From the NCBI GenBank assembly GCA_030044295.1, contig JASHWB010000011.1, positions 1 to 6,403 of the forward strand: 6,403 bases of DNA, in the 5' to 3' direction. Below, piece by piece: positions 1 through 4,890 of the stretch; position 1 is the stretch's first letter, and the number at the start of each line of letters is the position of its first letter. A program made the position numbers and the translations under genes. The notes below the pieces were generated by a model, which saw only the letters and a program-made list of their open reading frames with translations, was not told the DNA's origin and ran no database searches. The DNA is from Candidatus Acidiferrales bacterium (lineage in GTDB: Bacteria; Acidobacteriota; Terriglobia; Acidiferrales; UBA7541).

Positions 1-919
1 CGATAAGGTCCGCAGTTCACCGCTCGTACGCCGTATCGCTCGCGAGCACCAAGTTGATCTATCGCGGGTCCCCGGCACGGGTGCTGGTGGCCGCGTCAGC
101 AAGCGCGACATTATGGCTGCTGTCGAGGGTGGCGGAGCCACGGTTGCGCCTCCGCCAGCCGCGAAGCCTGGCGGCGCGCCAGGCGGGGTGCTCGAAACCG
201 CCGTTCCGCGCGAACGCCTGTACTTTGGACATTACGAAGTGCAACCCATGTCCATCATGCGCCAGCGCATCGCCGAGCACATGGTGCTCTCGAAGCGCAC
301 ATCGCCGCACGTTTATTCAATCGAGGAAACGGACGTGACAGCCCTCGTTTCCCTTCGCGCTAAATTAAAGGAGAAGTTTGAACAGGAAACCGGCACAAAG
401 TTGACCTACATGCCGTTTTTCATTCGCGCAGCGGTCGAGGGTTTGCGCGCATTTCCGACAGTCAACTCATCCGTCGATGGTACGAACATCGTTCTGCACA
501 AGGAGTGCAATATTGGGATGGCCGTGGCGCTCGACTGGGGCCTGATCGTTCCGGTGATCAAGAGCGCCGAGGAGAAGAATTTCCTTGGCCTTGCGCGCGC
601 CGTCAACGATCTGGCGGAGCGGGCGCGCAATAAGAAGCTCAAACCCGAAGAGGTGCAAGAAAGCACGTTTTCGATTACCAACCCCGGTGTGTTCGGTGGA
701 CTCTTCGGCTTGCCGGTAATCAATCAGCCCAATGTGGCGATCCTCGGCCTGGGTGCGATCGAAAAGCGCCCGGTAGTGATCGATGACGCGATTGCCATCC
801 GCTCGATGGTCTATCTGACCCTTTCCTACGATCATCGGGTTGTGGATGGAGCGGTGGCTCATCAATTTATGGCTCACGTCAAGCACACGCTTCAGAACTG
901 GACCGAGCCGATCCTCTAA
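1..919 (+). CDS. 2-oxo acid dehydrogenase complex E2 (dihydrolipoamide acyltransferase), C-terminal part, 5' truncated
   Basis: This E2 core subunit transfers an acyl group from lipoamide to CoA in a pyruvate, 2-oxoglutarate or branched-chain 2-oxo acid dehydrogenase complex in the cytoplasm. The frame is open from base 2, so the gene begins before the window; the first in-frame ATG (113) lies after a complete domain and is not the start. The first ~40 visible residues form the peripheral subunit (E3)-binding domain (SPLVRRIAREH, then GTGAGGRVSKRDI). A Gly/Ala/Pro-rich linker follows, then the catalytic domain from about residue 75 to the end. The active-site motif DHRVVDG is present, with its His codon at 833-835 and Asp codon at 845-847. 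The N-terminal lipoyl domain is off the edge. The visible part does not decide which 2-oxo acid is used, so no symbol is given. A hairpin terminator follows the stop. Family assignment is very secure. Confidence 0.95.
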   Translation, partial: DKVRSSPLVRRIAREHQVDLSRVPGTGAGGRVSKRDIMAAVEGGGATVAPPPAAKPGGAPGGVLETAVPRERLYFGHYEVQPMSIMRQRIAEHMVLSKRTSPHVYSIEETDVTALVSLRAKLKEKFEQETGTKLTYMPFFIRAAVEGLRAFPTVNSSVDGTNIVLHKECNIGMAVALDWGLIVPVIKSAEEKNFLGLARAVNDLAERARNKKLKPEEVQESTFSITNPGVFGGLFGLPVINQPNVAILGLGAIEKRPVVIDDAIAIRSMVYLTLSYDHRVVDGAVAHQFMAHVKHTLQNWTEPIL

Positions 920-962
920 CTCGTTCCGCTTGTACTGCGAAGTTTCTGAAGTCAAATTCACC

Positions 963-996
963 CGCCGTCGCCGCTACCTAGCGACGGCGTTTCTTT
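963..996 (+). terminator. Rho-independent terminator after the E2 gene
   Basis: A perfect 9-bp GC-rich stem (963-971 with 981-989) encloses a 9-nt loop and is followed directly by TTTCTTT. It begins 44 bases after the E2 stop codon and separates E2 from the next gene transcriptionally. Confidence 0.8.
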
Positions 997-1027
997 GCTT
1001 CCAAGGGCCTCCCCGACAAAGACTGTC

Positions 1028-2185
1028 ATGCCTGACGTCGCGCGCGATCGCTGGGGCGTTGCCCCGTGGAGGATCGATTTCCATCCGCCGGAGCTCTCTC
1101 TGCCGGCCTCGATTGACGTCGCGATTGTCGGCGGCGGTTTTTCAGGTCTTGCGGCAGCGGCCTGGCTGCGGCTCATTTCCCCGCAAACGTCTGTCGCTCT
1201 TTTTGAAGCTTCTCACATCGGTGCCGGCGCGAGCGGCCGCACGGGTGGCTTGGCGCTAGCCGAATCCGCAGCCGGTGACCTGCCCGGCCTTGGCGACGTC
1301 CTTGCCGGTACCGCCGGCATTTTGCAAAAGCTCGGGGTCGATTGCGACCTGCAATTACCGGGCGCCTGGGAAATTGCTCGCGGCGATGCAGCAAGTCAGC
1401 CGTTGAGCGTACCGGCCCGCTTTGCGATCGATTGGCGCGATTCCGGCGCATTACGCGTTGTCAACGAAGTTCCCGGCGGCACAATCGATCCTGGGAAAAT
1501 GGTGAGTGGGTTAGCGCAAGCTGCGCATCGCCTCGGCACAAAAATTTTTGAGCACCAGCCGGTGCGTGCGATCGAATGGGATTCGCAATCCACGCTGAAG
1601 CTTTCCGGCGGAAATGTGCGTGCGAAGAAAATCCTTATCACAACGAGCGCCTTATCGATGGAGCTTTCCGGACTCGCCGAGCGCGTACAGCCGCGCCTAA
1701 CTTTGGCCGCTTCAACCGCGCCGTTGTCGGACGAGGAGCTTTCCCGGCTGGGGCTGATTGAGCGCAAGCCCTTCTATACCGTCGATCTGCCGTACTTGTG
1801 GGGACGCCTCTGTTCCGATAATTCAATTGTCTGGGGCGCAGGACTGGTGAGCCCACCTGAATCGGGTGACTTGCGGGATATCGATATTGCGGGGGCGGAT
1901 GCATCCCGGATGTTTGCTTCGCTTGAGCGGCGCGTGCGGAGCTTGCATCCGGTACTCGCAAGCGCCCGATTCACGCACCGGTGGGGCGGGCCGATTTCGT
2001 TTCGGGAGAACTGGTCGCCGGCGTTCGCCCATCATCCGCGGAGTCACGATGGGTTTGTGCTTGGAGCCTACGCCGGACATGGCGTCATGCTATCCGTGCA
2101 TTTAGGTGCTTGGGTCGCTGAAGTGATGCTTGACCGCCGCCAACTGCCCGAATGGGGACGGATCGACCCAGCCTACAGAAGGTAA
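1028..2185 (+). CDS. FAD-dependent oxidoreductase, DAO (D-amino acid oxidase/DadA) family
   Basis: A 385-residue flavoprotein expected to oxidise the C-N bond of an amino acid, secondary amine or amine derivative using FAD. The dinucleotide-binding fold sits near the N terminus: G35-x-G37-x-x-G40 in the stretch VAIVGGGFSG, with the ribose-binding acid E60 closing the second strand (VALFEA). The segment GAGASGRTGG (65-74) resembles the GRNGG region of gamma-glutamylputrescine oxidase-like proteins. The C terminus has the usual second FAD contact (GAYAGHGVMLS). There is no signal peptide, so it should be cytoplasmic. I chose ATG 1028. A TTG at 995 is in frame, but it lies in the T-tract of the preceding terminator and would add 11 unconserved-looking residues. 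The ribosome binding site is weak. Family is secure; the substrate cannot be told from sequence. Confidence 0.9.
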   Translation: MPDVARDRWGVAPWRIDFHPPELSLPASIDVAIVGGGFSGLAAAAWLRLISPQTSVALFEASHIGAGASGRTGGLALAESAAGDLPGLGDVLAGTAGILQKLGVDCDLQLPGAWEIARGDAASQPLSVPARFAIDWRDSGALRVVNEVPGGTIDPGKMVSGLAQAAHRLGTKIFEHQPVRAIEWDSQSTLKLSGGNVRAKKILITTSALSMELSGLAERVQPRLTLAASTAPLSDEELSRLGLIERKPFYTVDLPYLWGRLCSDNSIVWGAGLVSPPESGDLRDIDIAGADASRMFASLERRVRSLHPVLASARFTHRWGGPISFRENWSPAFAHHPRSHDGFVLGAYAGHGVMLSVHLGAWVAEVMLDRRQLPEWGRIDPAYRR

Positions 2186-2201
2186 AAGCAGAAATCCGGG
2201 G

Positions 2202-2241
2202 CCATCGAGCCCGCGACCGCTCCGGTCGCGGGTCCCGATGG
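2202..2241. terminator. Strong stem-loop after the oxidase gene, possible terminator
   Basis: A 10-bp perfect GC-rich stem (2210-2219 with 2223-2232, 3-nt loop) is extended by a G-U pair (2209/2233), a small internal loop and an outer 6-bp stem (2202-2207 with 2236-2241). It starts 17 bases after the oxidase stop. No good T-run follows on either strand, so it may stop transcription weakly, protect the mRNA 3' end, or be an interspersed palindromic repeat. Confidence 0.5.
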
Positions 2242-2307
2242 GTTGATGTGGATGTGCCCGACCTGCTTAATCGGCGATGTGACCGTGCAGGACTACGGTA
2301 TTCGATG

Positions 2308-2333
2308 GCGAGGTCACGGCCTCGCTTCTTTCT
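2308..2333 (+). terminator. Candidate intrinsic terminator in the gap after the oxidase gene
   Basis: A 7-bp stem (2308-2314 with 2319-2325, the last pair T-G) closes a 4-nt loop and is followed by TTCTTTCT. This is terminator-like on the plus strand and could be the actual end of the oxidase transcript, with the 2202-2241 stem-loop upstream. The gap 2186-2474 holds no gene that I can support on either strand. Confidence 0.4.
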
Positions 2334-2474
2334 GCCGTGACAATCACGTTGAAGTTCTTCGAAGTGGTCCTGCAGACGCTATTGCTGCGGCAGTTCGGAG
2401 GCCCGTCCAGCGTACGGCCCGCTCGATTCGCGCGCGCGACGGTTTGTCAGCCATTCCGCGCGCTGCTGGTCAGG

Positions 2475-3089
2475 TCAGGCGCGTTGCCGCTTTGCCGCCT
2501 CCTGGTACGATCTGCGAGTGGCAGGAATCGCACAGTATCCTGGTTCGCTGAACCCCTCAGCTTCCGCGCCAAAAGCGTGGTTAAACCGGGCGCGATAGTT
2601 TTCCCATGCGATCAAGGAAGTCAGCTCCACAAGCTGCGCCGGCGTGAAAATCCGCTTTAGCTCGTCGAACATGTCATCCGGCACCTCGACGGGCGTATCT
2701 GTCATGCAATCCGCGTATCGCAACACCAGCCGCTCGGTGGGACCGAATAACGGGCTGGTTTCGTAATCCGCGAGCGCTTGTATTTTTTCCAGGCTGATGC
2801 CGCTCCGCCTGCCGAAGGCAGACCCGATATCGATTCAAAAGGGGCAACCGACGCGCGTGGCCACACGCAGGTCCGCGAGATTCTTGAGCCCTGCATCGAC
2901 GCGTTTCGCCGCCTGCTGCGCTTGTTCCATCTCGGCGTAACCCCATAAGTTCCGCGGGTGATGAGCGATGATCTGCGCGGGCGCAGGCACCTTGCCCAAT
3001 TTTCGTTTCGTCGCCCAGTATGCAAAACGGACGAACAGCCCCGCTCCGAAACTCATCTTCCGCGGATCAGCGCCTTCGATTCTCGCCAT
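2475..3089 (-). CDS. AhpD-like / carboxymuconolactone decarboxylase (CMD) family selenoprotein, CxxU, UGA read as Sec85
   Basis: A 204-residue cytoplasmic protein of the CMD/AhpD fold if TGA at 2837-2835 is read as selenocysteine. ATG 3089 follows the ribosome binding site GAGGAG with a 6-nt spacer. Residues 1-84 run to VGCPF, then the UGA. The same frame continues without shift or further stop as IDIGSAFGRRSG, then GPTERLVLRYAD, AWENYRARFN and GFSE, ending at 2475. The UGA falls exactly where Cys-containing relatives, as I recall the family, carry the second Cys of GCPFC-ID. The redox pair is therefore C82-x-x-U85. Family members act as thiol-dependent peroxide-reducing partners or decarboxylases; a peroxidatic or thiol-reductase role is inferred. 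A stem-loop suitable as SECIS starts 11 bases after the UGA. The alternative is a single nonsense mutation (TGC or TGT to TGA), but the undecayed downstream frame and a second selenoprotein gene nearby argue against it. Confidence 0.82.
2804..2823 (-). promoter_or_regulatory. Candidate bacterial SECIS element of the CMD selenoprotein
   Basis: Just downstream of the UGA on the coding strand, 2823-2817 pairs with 2813-2807 (7 bp, one G-U) around the triloop UUC. That leaves 18 nt between the UGA and the loop, inside the range accepted for bacterial SECIS. A competing 7-bp fold (2822-2816 with 2810-2804) gives a 5-nt loop UCGGC. Neither puts a G in the first two loop positions, as the usual consensus requires, so the match is partial. 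Confidence 0.5.
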
Positions 3090-3116
3090 GGATTGCTCCT
3101 CGATTAAGGTGTTCCA

Positions 3117-3122
3117 CTTATA
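3117..3122 (-). promoter_or_regulatory. Candidate -10 box for the CMD selenoprotein gene
   Basis: On the minus strand, TATAAG at 3122-3117 lies 27 bases upstream of ATG 3089, which would give a short leader containing the GAGGAG ribosome binding site. I see no convincing -35 hexamer at 16-18 bases upstream, so this is tentative. Confidence 0.3.
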
Positions 3123-3227
3123 TGCGATGCGCCATGGTCACGCGGGATTCGGCTCACTCCACTCTTCCTGATATCGCAGACTTCGCGTCTTTCACGACGG
3201 GATTGGCCCGCGCGTAACTGAAAACCG

Positions 3228-3239
3228 GGCAATATTGCC
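3228..3239. repeat. Perfect 12-bp palindrome GGCAATATTGCC
   Basis: This perfect inverted repeat lies between the small hypothetical gene and the CMD selenoprotein gene, both on the minus strand. Its symmetry suits a dimeric regulator's operator. On the minus strand it could also form a weak 4-bp hairpin followed by CGGTTTT, a poor terminator for the upstream gene. Chance is also possible at this length. Confidence 0.3.
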
Positions 3240-3258
3240 AGATTGCTTCTGCCGAATT

Positions 3259-3642
3259 TTAGGCGGCGCGCCTCTGGTGGGTTTTGCTAAGGTTAAATGT
3301 CATTCGCGCACCATTCTGGCATTCCAGCGCGTGCTGGCCACCCGCGGGCGCGCGGCAAACGGCGCAAGGGCGGGGCCCTCGGTGCGTGTTTGCGTGCTGC
3401 CAGTCCAGCCAGAGCGCCTCTAGAAGAAAGCTGTCATCGTCTGCAAATACGTGAACGGAATGCAGAAAATCTCGGTCGGCGGGAGTTATGGCTATCGGCG
3501 CGGCCTGCGTGGGACCGATCCGCGCCCCGAAATCGCAGAGAGTCGGCAACTGGCCGCGTTGGCTTCTGAATCGCCGGTATGGATGGAACCATACACCCTC
3601 AGCGCATTCAATCGGTTCGCCGCAATGAACGCAGGTCAGCAC
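3259..3642 (-). CDS. Small hypothetical protein with two Cys clusters
   Basis: I do not recognise this 127-residue product. It opens with a zinc-ribbon-like stretch (TCVHCGEPIEC, then GVWFH). The middle, ITPADRDFLHSVHVFADD, resembles short acidic segments I associate with small hypothetical proteins. A second Cys group, CAVCRAPAGGQHALEC, lies near the end. Two CxxC pairs plus nearby Cys and His suggest metal binding, but no function can be named. I chose GTG 3642 because AAGGAG lies at 3660-3655, 12 nt upstream, a slightly long spacing. The frame stays open up to a TTG at 3738, but that extension looks like non-coding sequence. The stretch after GVWFH could hide a frameshift joining remains of two small genes. 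A competing plus-strand frame (3451-3810) has no such motifs. Coding status is moderately likely. Confidence 0.45.
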   Translation of the reverse strand: MLTCVHCGEPIECAEGVWFHPYRRFRSQRGQLPTLCDFGARIGPTQAAPIAITPADRDFLHSVHVFADDDSFLLEALWLDWQHANTHRGPRPCAVCRAPAGGQHALECQNGARMTFNLSKTHQRRAA

Positions 3643-3834
3643 ACGACAATTGTACTCCTTGGCCTTTTGCCCGGCGACTTGGAGGTGTTGAACCGAATAT
3701 CGTGCACGCGCATCCAATTTACTTCGGAAGACGCGCAACCAGTTGCGAGCAACGGCGGCTGCCGTCTGAACCGCCTTCCTTTCATCACTACAAAGGCAAA
3801 TCTGTGCTAGAAGTTCGCACAGAAGGAGAACGCT

Positions 3835-4740
3835 ATGTCACTCCGTCCAGTAAAGAAGATTATTGAGCCCAAGCCGACCATTGAAGGTGCCGGCGTGAAA
3901 TTGCAGCGCGCTTTCGGCTTTGGTCAGACGAAAGACTTCGATCCGTTTCTATTGCTCGATGACTTTCGCAACGACAATCCCGCTGATTACCTCGCCGGTT
4001 TTCCGTGGCATCCGCATCGCGGAATCGAAACCATCACGTACGTTCTGGCCGGCTCCGTCGAGCACGGCGATAGCCTGGGCAACAAAGGCAAAATGGCTGC
4101 CGGAGACGTTCAATGGATGACGGCGGGCAGCGGCATTCTGCACCAGGAAATGCCCAAAGGCGATTCGCAGGGCCGCATGCATGGCTTTCAGCTGTGGGCT
4201 AATTTGCCCTCGTCGCTCAAGATGACGGATCCGCGCTATCAGGACATCCCGTCCAACGCCATCCCGGAGGTCACCGATGATGATGGCACGCGCGTGCGCG
4301 TGATTTGCGGCGAATTCTGGGGCAAGAAGGGACCAGTCGAGGGAGTCGCCGCCGATCCTAGCTATCTCGACATTTTCGTGCCCGCCGGTACGAACAAGCG
4401 GCTGAAGATCGAAACCACTCGCAACGCATTCGCTTACGTCTTCGCCGGTTCCGGTTCGTTCCGCGGCGCTTCCGATCCCCGCGGGGTTCTGACCGACAAG
4501 GTAGTCGATCCGAATGCACCGCCCGTGTACGACGCAAAGAACCATTCGCTGATCCTCTTCGATCGCGGTGACGAAATCAGCGTGCAAGCGGGCGACGCGG
4601 GCATTCGATTCTTACTCGTCTCCGGTAAGCCCATCGAGGAGCCAGTTGCCTGGTACGGTCCCATCGTGATGAATACCCAGGAGCAGTTGCGCCAGGCTGC
4701 CGCCGAGCTGCACACCGGCACATTCATCAAGCGCCGGTGA
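3835..4740 (+). CDS. Pirin-family bicupin protein
   Basis: A complete 301-residue pirin. These are two-cupin, iron-binding proteins; some bacterial members have quercetin 2,3-dioxygenase activity and others modulate central metabolism or stress responses. The N-terminal cupin shows the conserved opening (RAFGFGQTKDFDPFLLLDDF), the block FPWHPHRGIET and the block GSGILHQEMP. The four metal ligands are intact: H59, H61, H103 and E105. The characteristic HGFQLWANLP segment follows, then the second cupin and a typical end (EEPVAWYGPIVMNT). There is no signal peptide, so it should be cytoplasmic. ATG 3835 has an excellent ribosome binding site, AAGGAG at 3823-3828 with a 6-nt spacer. A weak -10-like TAGAAG preceded by TGC (3805-3813) could start its own transcript. 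It lies between the two selenoprotein genes and reads toward the second. Family is certain; the substrate is unknown. Confidence 0.95.
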   Translation: MSLRPVKKIIEPKPTIEGAGVKLQRAFGFGQTKDFDPFLLLDDFRNDNPADYLAGFPWHPHRGIETITYVLAGSVEHGDSLGNKGKMAAGDVQWMTAGSGILHQEMPKGDSQGRMHGFQLWANLPSSLKMTDPRYQDIPSNAIPEVTDDDGTRVRVICGEFWGKKGPVEGVAADPSYLDIFVPAGTNKRLKIETTRNAFAYVFAGSGSFRGASDPRGVLTDKVVDPNAPPVYDAKNHSLILFDRGDEISVQAGDAGIRFLLVSGKPIEEPVAWYGPIVMNTQEQLRQAAAELHTGTFIKRR

Positions 4741-4747
4741 ATCGGGG

Positions 4748-4769
4748 GCTGCGCCGTTGATGGTGCAGC
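4748..4769 (+). terminator. Hairpin just after the pirin gene
   Basis: An 8-bp stem (4748-4755 with 4762-4769, one G-T pair) with a 6-nt loop begins 8 bases after the pirin stop. No T-run follows, so it is at best a weak or factor-assisted terminator. The palindrome GCAGCGCTGC (4765-4774) overlaps its right arm. Confidence 0.35.
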
Positions 4770-4834
4770 GCTGCAGTTCCGCCGAGAATCATCCAGTTCG
4801 GCATGAAGTTTTACTCCTAATAACCTAGATTGAC

Positions 4835-4876
4835 GAGGCGCCGGATCGCCTACGCGGTGATATGATTCGGCGTCTC
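4835..4876 (+). repeat. Long imperfect hairpin directly upstream of the UGSC-type gene
   Basis: An outer 9-bp stem (4835-4843 with 4868-4876, one G-T pair) encloses an inner 6-bp stem (4845-4850 with 4856-4861, one G-T pair) and a 5-nt loop. It ends a few bases before the ribosome binding site GGAGG at 4881. It may be a leader RNA structure, an operator-like inverted repeat over the promoter, or the end of the pirin transcript. Confidence 0.4.
4858..4866 (+). promoter_or_regulatory. Candidate extended -10 promoter for the UGSC-type gene
   Basis: TG-A-TATGAT matches the extended -10 pattern TGnTATAAT at all but one position. Transcription would begin near 4873 and give an 18-base leader that carries the near-perfect ribosome binding site. 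TTGACG at 4830-4835 is 25 bases away, too far to be its -35; extended -10 promoters can work without one. Confidence 0.4.
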
Positions 4877-4890
4877 ATTAGGAGGTCCTC

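Noticed and set aside
467..961. Long minus-strand frame opposite the E2 gene
   Set aside because: It is antisense to the conserved E2 catalytic domain and shows no motif of its own.
995..1027. TTG 995 as the start of the FAD oxidase
   Set aside because: It lies in the T-tract of the E2 terminator and adds residues unlike the family; ATG 1028 is a better start.
2243..2551. Plus-strand frame beginning MMWMCPTC in the gap after the oxidase
   Set aside because: Arginine-rich low-information sequence after the first 30 residues; it overlaps the CMD gene on the other strand and has no convincing ribosome binding site.
2475..2726. Separate short minus-strand gene starting at a TTG (83 residues)
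   Set aside because: It is the C-terminal part of the CMD selenoprotein; the same frame is open back to the UGA at 2835 and the family's conserved blocks span the junction.
3451..3810. 119-residue plus-strand frame opposite the small Cys-rich gene
   Set aside because: It has no recognisable motifs, and the minus strand here shows paired CxxC motifs and a ribosome binding site.
3949..4587. 212-residue minus-strand frame inside the pirin gene
   Set aside because: It is fully antisense to an intact pirin with all metal ligands, so it is a GC-bias shadow.
4830..4835. TTGACG as the -35 box of the UGSC-type gene
   Set aside because: It is 25 bases from TATGAT, well outside the 16-18 base spacing, and no other -10 lies at the right distance.
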